Below are positions 48,627 through 58,614 of a DNA stretch of 64,000 nt, one piece after another. Source of the DNA: Pseudofabraea citricarpa (taxonomy: Eukaryota > Ascomycota > Leotiomycetes > Helotiales > Dermateaceae); NCBI GenBank assembly GCA_029641185.1, contig JAPWGK010000003.1, positions 1,302,001 to 1,366,000 of the forward strand, in the 5' to 3' direction. The position numbers and the translations under genes were made by a program. Below the pieces are notes generated by a model. That model saw only the letters and a list, made by a program, of their open reading frames with translations, was not told where the DNA came from and made no database searches. Positions within the stretch are counted from its first letter, which is position 1, and each line of letters begins with the position of its first letter.

Positions 48627-49390
48627 AAGCCGGGGCAACTGCAACTCCAAGCTCGAAGGTATCTGCCAACTTCGATCGGGATTATTACATCCAACAAATT
48701 GTGGGGAAACCGAATCTCCATCTGTAAGTCATTTTTAACTTCCGATTATTTTCAAGAGTGACATGCTGATTCTCTTACCAGTGGCATTCTGCGGGACAGG
48801 AGTATTCATTTCCATGTGCATCGTCAACTGGACAACCAACATCGCAGGAACCTCTGCCTCGTTAGGAATCTACGCTTTTGCATTCTGCTTCGGACCTACT
48901 ACGATCATCGACAGTATCCGCACATCAATGTGGCATCAATCCGTGTTCGGCTCAGCATACGCCATCAAAATCACCATGAACAATGCGTAAGCCGCTCTGC
49001 AAACCCCAAAGCCTAGCTGAAGACTAACACGCAAAACTCAGAATGAACATCGTCGTCCGGGTGGTAACAGGCGTGATCCAAGATGCCGACAACGATTCGT
49101 ACGATCGCGTCACGATCGTCTACGTCTTCCTCGCCGGCTGCTCCGTCGCCGTCTCGTTCGCTCTCGTCATCCTCGCCTTCTTCTCTGTCGACCTCCGCCG
49201 CTTGCAATGGACGCGCAAGCAGCGCGTCGCTAAGGGCCAGCTCATCAACGAGCGCAACGACATGTTCCACAACGAGAACGGGGCGAAGAATCGTCGCATC
49301 TCCAAGATCTGCTTCGGCTCGCTCTGCGCTCTCGTTCTGGGCTCTTGGGTCGGCTACTTCTGGGGTGTGGCGACGGGGAATAATGGATAA
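48627..49390 (+). pseudogene. 5'-truncated MFS transporter gene
   Basis: Only the C-terminal third of a major-facilitator protein remains. Exons 48627-48723, 48782-48986 and 49042-49390 join with correct phases over 58- and 55-nt introns and read SNKLWGNRISI-LAFCGTGVFISMC, IVNWTTNIAGTSASLGIYAF, then NNA-MNIVVRVVTGVIQD, ending YFWGVATGNNG. About 217 residues with roughly four helices and a basic WTRKQRVAKG stretch are left of an expected 450-600. An in-frame TAG at 48624-48626 closes the frame upstream, and no Met lies in the first exon. The 5' part has been lost or displaced; the opposite-strand PPPY gene begins just 100 bp upstream. The first Met in the second exon (48763 region lies in the intron) would not give a useful protein. 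Confidence 0.65.
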
Positions 49391-50006
49391 GCGAGTTTTT
49401 CTTTTCTTCGTCTTCTTTTCTTCTCTCTCTCTCTATACGCTTGAGGCTGCGGAGTCTTGGGTTGTATCTCATTGCATTCTAGAGACATTCTGCAGAATGG
49501 GAAATGACAAGCATGCTGTAAATTTTTGGGCGGTGGGGGTTTAATGTAATGAACGGCTTGATATGAGATGATGAGTTTGGGAATAAATGAATAGAAATCT
49601 TCTACGTGCATTCTTTCTCAGCCTTGAAAGTGGTACAACTCGACGGGCTCATCGAAATTTAAGACGGAAGGAAAGTCACTTTCACACTATGCTTTACAAG
49701 TGAGCATGAGGTGGCTTTCCTCCGACTTACCTCGAGCATGTATACAATACAGGAGCAAACGTTATCGGTACGCATGATCTACCTGAGGTATTGCAGCCAA
49801 CGCCAGCTGCTTTATGTTTAGTAACAAGCTGTGTATAAAGTATCAGTATAGTGGGTGTCTTATCAACCACACATCCTCCTTTCCTGCAACACTCAGAAGA
49901 AGAAGAAAGCGAGCTGACGTAATCCTCATCAATAACGTGCAGGAGAAAAGGCGTTCTAACTTCTAGCTATATAACAGAATACAGCCAAGCCCTCTAGGTT
50001 TGTTTG
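49391..50006. other. Convergent intergenic region
   Basis: About 615 bp between the truncated MFS and the hydrolase gene. It starts with a CT-rich stretch typical of a 3' untranslated region. No gene was seen. Confidence 0.5.
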
Positions 50007-51335
50007 CTACCTCACGATCCGCACCTCGGGAAACGCTTCACTCTGTCCATCATCTAACAACCCCCCATCTCTCCCATAAGCGACAGCGTCCAAAAACGCC
50101 AGGACATACTCCTTAACCACAGCTCTCTTCCTATCAGCGGTGACGCCGTTCTCGAGGGGATACAAGTCCCTTAGCTGCTGGGTAGGAAAGTCGTCTACCC
50201 CCAACAAATCCAGCACGCTCGGCAGATCCGAGAAGTCGAAATGCTGCGCGCGAGTCCACTCGATCCACTTCTTGCTATTCTTTTTCTCCTGGACCTGGAC
50301 CTGTCCCTGGTCTTCAGAAGACAACGCCCAGAACACATCCCACGACTCGGCGTTCCCTCCACCCTCCTGGGAGCTGAAGAGCAAGAACGGCTTCTCGGAA
50401 CCGAACGCAGGGAGGTAGTTGTTCTCAGCAGGCCCGAAGAGGAACCCATCGAGGTTCACCGCAGCCGACACGCGGGGATCATCATGCAGAGCGAGAAGAG
50501 ACGCCGCGCCACCGAGGGAGTGGCCTAGGAGCGTGATGTTCTTGTCTGCCGAGATGGGGATATGCGAGTGTGAGTGCGAGTGCGCAGGGGAAGCAGCGAG
50601 AAGAGTCGACAGCACAAACGAGATGTCCGCGGCGCGCACCTCTTGTGCCGTGCTCGCAAACCCGAGCAGCACGTCCGGATCCGAGACGTTCAGAAACGGC
50701 GAATAGACGACTTCGCCAGACGGGCCGGGGAATTCGACCATGTCGGTATCGTACGGGTGGTCGATGGCGGCGACGACGTAGCCGTGCGATGCGAGATCGG
50801 CCAGCAGCGAGGCATACAGCAGTCGCGACGTGGCGAAGGCGGGCGAGAAAATCACCAGTGGGAACGTCTCTTGAGGTCTGGATTTTGCTGGTCCGTTACC
50901 CGTTGTTGTTCTTCCATGTCTTTCGTTGCTGTTGCTGTCCCCCTGAGAGGGAAAGGGGAGCCGCAGGTCGGCTATCCTGGGGATCTGGAATCGAGAGGAT
51001 AGAAAGGCTGATGTGGCTGGTGGGAGGTAGGGAGAGCTTTCTTCGTTGCATGACGAGGAGCAGGCACATGTTTCGTTGTTGTTGTCGTGAGCTCCTGCAC
51101 GAGAGATCGGGTAGTAGATACTCGTCATGACAGATCGGGGGATCGTCACGTTGAAGAAGGATTGCGCGCCTGTGTCATTGCGTGTGAGATCCGTGAAGGG
51201 GAGTGCGAGGCTGCTGATTCTGTAGGGTCCCGTCGGTGCCGGCAAGGTTGGAGGGTCCCTGACATTGGTGCAGAGACTTGGTTGGACATTGATGAGGATG
51301 GCTCCGATGAGCAGGCGTAGTACGTGGGGATTCAT
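50007..51335 (-). CDS. Secreted alpha/beta hydrolase (PAF-acetylhydrolase/chlorophyllase-like)
   Basis: Intronless 442-aa protein. The start at 51335 gives a signal peptide (MNPHVLRLLIGAILINVQPS); an upstream in-frame Met at 51449 would bury it. The fold follows the PAF-acetylhydrolase isoform II pattern: ETFPLVIFSPAFATSRLLYAS, the SHGYVVAAIDHPYDTDMVEFP strand, nucleophile elbow ITLLGHSLGGAASLLAL with the catalytic Ser, acid region AAVNLDGFLFG, and a candidate catalytic His in RAQHFDFSDLPSVLDLLG. Insertions rich in Asn, Ser and His (residues about 85-150; HSHSHSHIP near 260) are low complexity. Several NxT/S sequons fit secretion. The lipid or ester substrate is unknown. The gene is GC-richer than its flanks. 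Confidence 0.88.
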   Translation of the reverse strand: MNPHVLRLLIGAILINVQPSLCTNVRDPPTLPAPTGPYRISSLALPFTDLTRNDTGAQSFFNVTIPRSVMTSIYYPISRAGAHDNNNETCACSSSCNEESSPYLPPATSAFLSSRFQIPRIADLRLPFPSQGDSNSNERHGRTTTGNGPAKSRPQETFPLVIFSPAFATSRLLYASLLADLASHGYVVAAIDHPYDTDMVEFPGPSGEVVYSPFLNVSDPDVLLGFASTAQEVRAADISFVLSTLLAASPAHSHSHSHIPISADKNITLLGHSLGGAASLLALHDDPRVSAAVNLDGFLFGPAENNYLPAFGSEKPFLLFSSQEGGGNAESWDVFWALSSEDQGQVQVQEKKNSKKWIEWTRAQHFDFSDLPSVLDLLGVDDFPTQQLRDLYPLENGVTADRKRAVVKEYVLAFLDAVAYGRDGGLLDDGQSEAFPEVRIVR

Positions 51336-52333
51336 GGTTCCTGATTCTCTGAGCGTGGAGAAAAGAAGGTTGGGGTCCCCGAAGGATGATGGAATGCGAA
51401 GGCGCACCCATGCGTTGATGTCTTGATATCGAGGAAAGAGGATCGTCAACTTGATAAGACGTGAATATCAAACTAACTCTCAATCGACGTTGAGTTCTTC
51501 CGCGTCCTACCCCTTTCGTGAGATGAAAATGAGTCTATAACCAAGTAGTCTCCCCGATGAACCCTCAAGCTAATTTAGCCATGAAACAAAAAGAAAGACC
51601 TAGCTCCGAAATCTCTCGTTTTATTTGAACATTTTTTTTCCTATTCAATCCCCAAAAGAGAGAAGGTCTCGGGTCCCTTGCCTTACTTACCTACTAAGCG
51701 AGCAAAGATGGCACCTCTCTCTTTCTGTCAAGACTTCACTACACTTACATCAGTAGATGAAAGCGACCACTTCAAAGACTCGGGGATGTACATGAGCATA
51801 GCCAAGGTTAGATACATCCATCTTCATCGTCTAGAATAACAATTTACATCTTCCTTTACCACGCTTTTCCTTCGATGTAGCACACTTATCCAACATTCCA
51901 TGAGTTACCTATTTTAAGCGAGCTGAGACAAGATCGGGAAACGATATTGAAAGGGATGCAAGCCAAGATTTATCCGAGATCAAGGGTGAGGCTGAGGTCG
52001 CCGTCGTTTGGTAGGTCGGTACTCTAGGGTAAGAGAGGATAAAGGTAGTAGATGATTGGATCATGAAAGGGATGGTAATGGAAAAATAGATGGCAGGATC
52101 CAAGCATCATTAGACGAATCCAATACCATCAGAACTCACAGCAACGCTCGCAACAAAATCGTAAATGACTTGAATGTTTAAATTTGACTACCAACAGTCC
52201 TTTCCGGTCCCCTGATGAAAGATAGAATCACCCTCTAAATTTCTCACTCTCAAAACGCCACTGCTAGTAAGGGAGACAACACCAGACCAAGGAGATAAAA
52301 AGAATAGATGTTTTAGAAAGAGTAACATCACGT
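51336..52333. other. Promoter of hydrolase gene and 3' region of the dehydrogenase gene
   Basis: About 1 kb without supported coding content. It contains T-rich and CT-rich stretches near 51620-51690. No repeat or RNA gene was recognised. Confidence 0.5.
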
Positions 52334-53717
52334 CTATGCGTTGTTCAATCCTGTACCACGAATGGCATCGACCTGGGAGCTCAAAGTTGCGTTGTTCTTT
52401 GGGCCTGGGAGAGCAGGTCCCTCAGGTGTAACGTAAGCTTTGGTCATACCGCCATCAACAACAAAGTCCTGTTTCTAGTGTCAGCGCTAATCTATCCTCC
52501 AAACGAAGAGAACATCTTACCTGGCCGTTGACAAAGCTTGCCTCGTCACTTGCCAAAAAGAGAACTGCTTGAGCTTGCTCAATAGCCTCACCGAATCTTC
52601 CAGATGGGAAGTGAATCTCACGTCTGAGACGCTTTGGCTTATCGTCTCCTAGCCAATCTTGGAGAAGAGGAGTGTTGAGTGGTGCTGGGCAGAGAGCGTT
52701 GAATCTATAACCTTCACGTGCGTGAACGATAGCCAACTCTCTAGTCATGGCCAACACAGCACCCTTGGAGGCAGTATAAGCCAATTGTGGGGTTGCAGAT
52801 CCAACAAGAGCAACAACGGATGCGGTGTTGATAATAGATCCACGAGTCTTGTTGTGCTTGCGGAGAGCAAGAACTGCGTGCTTGCTGCCAAACCAGACAC
52901 CCTTGACATTAATAGCTTGAGTAAGATCCCAGATCTTCTCTGGGGTATCAATAGCATCGGCATCATCAGCGTGCATTATTCCGGCGTTGTTGAACATAAT
53001 ATCGAGTCCTCCCCAGGCATCCAAGTGATCAACAGCAGCCTTGACGGATGCTTCCTTGGAAACATCACAGACCTGAAATATGTGAGTTCAATTCTAGATA
53101 TACTGGTGGTTTCAACTCACTTGAACTTCAACCTTGTGAGCTGAAGGTACTAATTGGCGGAGCTTGGCAGCAGCTTTCTCAAGAGCTGCTTCGGAGATAT
53201 CTGCCATCAGAACATTTGCACCTTCCTTGGCGAACAGAATGCAGGTCTCAAGACCAATTCCACTAAAATACCGTTAGCCATGGTCCAGCCTTGTGGTTAT
53301 AGTAAAAGATTTATGGCTTGATGTTGAGGAGTTTCGTCACGATGACTTCCCCAAGGCTCTAAAAACTCATATTTTGAGCTCTGTAGAGCGGGGCTAAACG
53401 ATATCGCCTTCGAATGTCTGGCAAGACTTCCAAGAGATGCTACGTAGCTCGAGGGGATTGGATATATATCACGTGAGATATCCGGAAGAAGGCAATGCTT
53501 GACGATGCCGTCACCGCCATCCCAGCCATCCCAAATATCAGATGATGACAGTTGGAGTGTGCGATAAGACGGCTGAATAGGTTGAGATGAAGCGAAAATT
53601 AGAAACTCACCCCGCAGCTCCCGTTACGATAGCATTTTTGCCATGGAGACGGCCCATTCCGATGCTGTTGATGGTATGGATGACTCCATCGCTACCTGGG
53701 GTTGAAAGGCCAGACAT
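52334..53717 (-). CDS. Short-chain dehydrogenase/reductase
   Basis: 311-aa classical SDR, an NAD(P)-dependent alcohol/ketone oxidoreductase. Exons: 53611-53717, 53121-53262, 52521-53072 and 52334-52468; phases all fit. Splicing joins the cofactor motif NAIVTGAAG-GIGLETCILFAKEG (TGxxxGIG). The adenine-site Asp lies in MADISEAAL, which favours NAD. NNAGIMH, the catalytic Ser in INTASVVALVG and the YTASKGAVLAMTRELA Tyr-x3-Lys motif are intact. The last exon adds DFVVDGGMTKAYV and an unusual 30-residue tail ending TGLNNA. The first intron is 348 nt, much longer than its neighbours. Length is usual for a cytosolic dehydrogenase. The substrate cannot be inferred. Confidence 0.94.
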
Positions 53718-55111
53718 GTTGCTTGGTCGTGGATGGTTCTGAGGTTGTAAGGTCTGTAAAATTGAGAATCAGCGATTGTCTTCTTGATTCTGGACGAAAA
53801 CCATAGCCCCTCACACCCCTCCAACCCCCCTTCGCTTATGATAGATAGGACGCAAGATCCCTCAGATATCACAACATACAAATCTCACAGTGTGACGAGA
53901 TCAAACGTACCTAGGATTGTGCGACGACAAGCACTTGTTGGAGAGATTTCACGTTGGATGAGGAGAGGAGATGGGGATGAAGGAGGGGTTGGTGGTCAGA
54001 CGCGGTTGAAATAGTGGTGTCGTGAAGCAGACGACGTGTGTAGGTGTGTGTAGGGCTCGTCCCTACACTGGTGAATCGTGGAGTCAATGTGTCAATAATT
54101 TCCAAAGTAGTCCCGGCAGTCCGAGAACGGTGGATCAAGGGCAAATCGCCTTATCTAAGCTGGCCTGCTGCTTCCCGCCGACCTCTCTTGAGCGAGCCGA
54201 CAACCTCCATCTTGCGTCCCAGTTGCACCAAGCCTTGTCATGAGTCGTGCGAGTACGGAGCCGGTTGCTGCTGTGAGTGCTGTGAGTGCTGTGGCCATGG
54301 AGTCGGTGAGCAATAGGAGAAGCATGATTGAGGAATCCGTCTCCGCCATCCGCGCTTATCGCATGGGGAGAGTCATCCCAATGAGGGCGAGGGAGGGAGA
54401 CGGTGCGATGTGTGAGTTGCCGTCGGACTGTGTTACGCATTTGGGCTGCCGTGTGTGTTGCCGCTCAAATCCCAAATTCCTATTACTCACAACAACATAA
54501 ACCCATCTCCAATCCTCTGCGGTCCGACGGTGGCATCGGACCGGGGCGTGGTGTTTGACATGTCATGATTCTCACGGCTTTCTCACAGAACGAGATCATT
54601 CATTGATGCAGATGAAAGAGAGGCAGCGATGCGTGGTTGATGCCAAGGTCGAAGTCAAAGTCGAGGGTATGTCGCGAAGTTGCGATGCAGCGATGCTGAT
54701 GCTGATGCTGATGCTGATGATGATGATGACGACGATGATGATATTGGATATTGGAGCGAGAGGGAGGATCGAAGGAGGATTGATTCAAGGACAAGGACCC
54801 TGGAACAACTCGGCCGCCGATTGGGTAATGGCTTTGGCTGCCACTTGAGCTCGCCTCGCTTCTAGCTCTTATCGCAGCTCTTCTTGTTCTTGTCCTACAA
54901 ATCACAAACTCCAGCTGGCAACCCAACCTATGTTCTTATGACCACCACCACCAAAGCTACACCACACCTCCGTAGCCGCCAATCGAAACTGATCCTGTCT
55001 ACGAATGCGATAGCACAACAATCCACAGCCTATCTACACAAAATTGGGCTATCCTGAGCTCTGCAATTGCTGCCTTTCTACACCCCACGGCCTCTTCATA
55101 CACCCTTCAAC
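53718..55111. other. Divergent intergenic region with GATGCT microsatellite
   Basis: About 1.4 kb between the SDR and glutamine synthetase-like genes. It contains a GATGCT/GATGAT/GACGAT simple repeat at 54692-54743. Open frames across this repeat on both strands (poly-Asp or His-rich) are artefacts of the repeat. Confidence 0.6.
54692..54743. repeat. GATGCT/GATGAT microsatellite
   Basis: An initial GATGCT run repeated four times passes into GATGAT and GACGAT units. It lies about 370-420 bp upstream of the glutamine synthetase-like start. Likely polymorphic between strains. Confidence 0.8.
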
Positions 55112-56732
55112 ATGTCGGAAAATCCACAAGAGATCACTGTCGAATCATTACCGAAGCTTCTTGAGAATGACACCAAGGTCAAGGTCGCTGGTATCGATGT
55201 CGACGGCATTCTGCGGGGTAAATTGATGGCCAAGAAGAAGTTTCTGGGGATTGCAAAGGAGGGGTTTGGCTTCTGCTCGGTCATCTTTGGATGGGATATG
55301 CATGATCAGACCTACTTCAAAGAATTGAAGATCAGTAATGCAGAGAATGGTTACCATGACATCATTGCCGTGCCTGATCTCAGCAGTTTCAGAAGGATAC
55401 CGTGGGAAGACAATGTGCCATTTTTCTTGGTTAGCTTCTTTGACCCAGATACCATGAAGCCTGTGTCTTGTTGTCCCAGAGGATTACTGAAGACAGCTTT
55501 GTCAAAATTGGAGGCTAAGGGACTTGGGGCCATGGCTGGAGGTAAGCAATGCTCACTTGTTTGGGTTTTATAGAGCTAATCTTTTGCAGCTGAATTCGAG
55601 TTCTTCCAGTTCAAAGCACCTCCAAGTAATCCCGATGCGCCTCTTTCTGAACGAAACAACTCTTCAACCGCGACCTTCCTCAAGAACAACCCAGTCGATG
55701 CTCTCCCTCCATTGACCGAAGGCATGTTTGGATATAGTTTGACTCGGCCAATTCACAATCAAGATTACTACTACGGTATTTTCGACGCATGCGAAAAATT
55801 CAATTGCGGTATAGAGGGATGGCATACAGAGAGTGGACCAGGAGTTTTTGAAGCAGCCTTGTCTTTTGGCGAGATTTCTCAAATGGCCGATAAGGCTGGT
55901 CTATTCAAGTAAATTTCGCGTTCTGGCTTGGTGGACTATACTGATTTTTGTAGGTATGTAGTGAAGTCAGTCGCATCGAAATTCGGAATCACTCCATGCT
56001 TTATGGCCAAACCCCGTCAAGGTCTCCCAGGAAACTCGGGTCACATGCACGTTTCGATCGTAGACAATCAGGGTAAAAATCTATTCTTCCGTGAAAAGAA
56101 GGATACCGATGCGCCTTGGGCGGATGTAGAGAATCTTTCCGACATGGGCCGCCACTTCCTTGCTGGACTGCTAGAAGGTCTCCCAGACATCATGCCATTA
56201 GTCGCGCCCACAGTCAATTCCTACAAGCGTCTCGTGGAGAACTTCTGGGCTCCCGTTACCGTATCGTGGGGATTAGAACATCGCGCAGCATCCATCCGTC
56301 TAATCGCACCACCGACCTCCAAACCCGGTGCCACAAGATTCGAGGTTCGCGTGCCAGGTGCGGATGCAAATCCGTTCTTCGTGCTCGCAGCCATCTTGGC
56401 TCTAGGATGGAGAGGTGTCGAGAAGAAATTGGAGCTTAAGCAGGCCCCGCTAGGTAAGGGACAGGATGTAGGTGGACAGAAGGATCCTGGTGTACGATTG
56501 GCCAAGAGTCTCAAGGAAGCTACGGAACGTTTCATGCGACCGGAGAGCATTGCCCGAGAGGTTTTCGGCGATGAGTTTGTGGAGCATTATGGTGGCACGA
56601 GAGAGCATGAAATCCGACTCTGGGATGAGGCTGTTACTGATTGGTATGTTTCCCTCCCCTCGAAGAATCTAGGAAAGCTACCTATGCTAATGTCGAATCA
56701 GGGAGGTGAGAAGGTATATTGAGACTGTATGA
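55112..56732 (+). CDS. Type I-like glutamine synthetase family protein
   Basis: 489-aa member of the GS-I/lengsin/PuuA/FluG-C group of glutamate-ammonia ligase-like enzymes. Exons: 55112-55541, 55590-55908, 55954-56643 and 56702-56732, with all phases consistent. The N-terminal beta-grasp domain carries VKVAGIDVDGILRGKLM. The catalytic domain shows AMAG-AEFEFFQF (metal Glu), GIEGWHTESGPGVFEAAL (second metal Glu cluster), GLPGNSGHMHVSIVD (His ligand), LVAPTVNSYKRLV and RFEVRVPGADANPFFVLAAILA, all family motifs. The housekeeping fungal enzyme is the shorter type II form, so this one more likely gamma-glutamylates an amine or another substrate. Cytosolic. The last coding exon encodes only the ending EVRRYIETV. 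Confidence 0.92.
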
Positions 56733-57445
56733 GTATGAGTAACATCTATCTATCCATCTATTTATCTTATGTATTCAACGCCATATTTCCTACCTATCGG
56801 TCGGATTTCCTGTTCATTTTCTGGGCACGGCAAGGCAGGCGGGGGATCGATTTTTCAACGTTCAGAAAGGATAGCGGGCACGTCATATGTTTTTATTTCC
56901 TTTCTCTATCTTTAGATACCGAGAATCCTCATCATGACTTCACAAGACTGGCGAAAATTCTTGATCTACCGCTCGTCAGGTTTCCAAGTGATTCCACTTA
57001 TCGATCGATCATGACCGCGCTCTGAGAAGAAATAAAGGTGGGTAAGACAGATAACCCGTCCATGTTAGTACAGGCCCTTTCGCAACACGAAAGCTTTCTT
57101 CTTTCTTCTTTTTTTTCTTTCATATTTCTCTATTGCGTCGATGAGTCAAATTGTAAGGTTCTCAAAACGGCCGACACTCACTCACTCACTCACTCACTCC
57201 CGACGGACGATAGAAATGGTGGGATAAACAAATATGTTTTTCGCATGTTCCTTCTCTCAATTCCCGTTGCTCGTTTTTTAAGATCCAAGATAACATCCAT
57301 CCATGCAACTTGACCCAAGTAATTATATACAGAGAATACAGAAATACATCTAGAGCTAGAATCCCTTTCCCTTTTTCTCATTTCGTTCATCCGCCGCGAT
57401 GTTGCTGATTATTGCTCCCGGGCCTATTGAGCACTGCCTTTTTGC
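56733..57445. other. Convergent intergenic region with CACT microsatellite
   Basis: About 710 bp between two convergent genes. A run of CACT repeats lies near 57176-57199. No gene was seen. Confidence 0.6.
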
Positions 57446-58614
57446 TTAATGTCTAGGAGGCAAGACCTCGATGATAGCCACGCCCGAGAGGGTATTAGCG
57501 TCATTGACCTTGACCTTATCGCCATCAGCGGTCGAGAGGACGATGTAGACCTGGCCGGTAGGGGGGAGTTGACCTGCCGAGGCATAGTTTGCTCCAGGGA
57601 GGGCAGAGAATTTATACTATGTGGCCAAGTCAGCCAACCTCAATATCTATATAAAATGTAAACTGCAGCGAAAAAAAGAAAAAAACATACGTCTTTATCA
57701 CCCTGTGTAATCCTCACGGGGACATAGTAGGTATCGAGGCCGGAGAACAGGACAGCAAAGACCGGAGTATCCTTCGTGATGGCGGCGTTGACCTTCTGCG
57801 CGTTCTTGAATGCGTTCTTGAATGTCACCGGTGAGCTGCCGGCTGTGTATGCGTACTGCGAAGCCTCGAGTGCGAGAGGTGGGAAGGCTTGGAACGGGAG
57901 ACCCGAGGAGCCGCTTGGAAAGCCAGTGATGAATTGAGCGGCGAGCGAGAAGACCTGCATGAAGTCGAGAGGGGTATCGAACGGCTTAGGGAATGGCGAT
58001 TGTCCTAATGCTGCACGGATATAGCTGCTGTGGCGCGATTCAACAGTGAGGATAGAACCAGCAATGGTGAGGTACTTCTTGTCGAGGATCGCTGCTGCGG
58101 CGCCTGAGACCAGAAGAGTGGTTAGCGAAGTTTGCCATGTAAGCGACGAGATATTTTTCACGAACCGAGATATGCTGAGACTCCAACGCCCTCGAGGACA
58201 GAGGCGAGAGCTACAAAGGACTTTGCGTCCGTGTATGGGAAGGAGTAGGTGGCTTCCTTTACGCCAGCAGTTTTTAAGGCACCTGCAAGGGTAGAGACAT
58301 GGATCTAGAGATATTAGTTGGATGAAGTATGTGTCGAAAATGCGAATACTTACTTGCTCATCATAATAAACCTCCTTGAGATTATCATAGAAAGGAGCCG
58401 GGAAACCAGCGGCGGCAAAGTCAGCAGAGCTGAACTTATCAATACCATCCTTGTAGAACTTGCGCTCGAGGAATTCGAGAGTGAGTGCATAGTTGAGAAT
58501 ATCAGTGTCTCCTCCTGGTGGGGCAGCATAATCAGCTCGCTTCTCCACGGCTGGAAGAGCAGTGACAAAGCTGGAGCAGGCAGCAATTGCTACGAGGACG
58601 GTTGAGGAGCGCAT
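57446..58614 (-). CDS. Rds1-like secreted ferritin-fold protein
   Basis: 327-aa secreted protein with a ferritin-like domain (PF13668 type), related to stress-induced Rds1. Exons: 58354-58614, 58166-58304, 57691-58103 and 57446-57616; phases fit. A signal peptide of about 19 residues is followed by a KR site ([14 protein letters not shown]), a likely Kex2 processing point. Domain motifs are [57 protein letters not shown] and [20 protein letters not shown]. The Glu and His residues of these helices (LEFLE, EQ-IH, LEGVG, VESRH) lie where di-iron ligands occur in ferritins, though metal binding has not been shown for this branch. The C-terminal 60 residues after [11 protein letters not shown] are a small beta-rich extension. 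The start at 58614 was chosen for the signal peptide; an upstream Met at 58719 has no such feature. Confidence 0.92.

Noticed and set aside
54600..54926. His/Gln- or Asp-rich frames over the 54.7-kb microsatellite
   Set aside because: Composition is dictated by the GATGCT repeat; no flanking conserved sequence.
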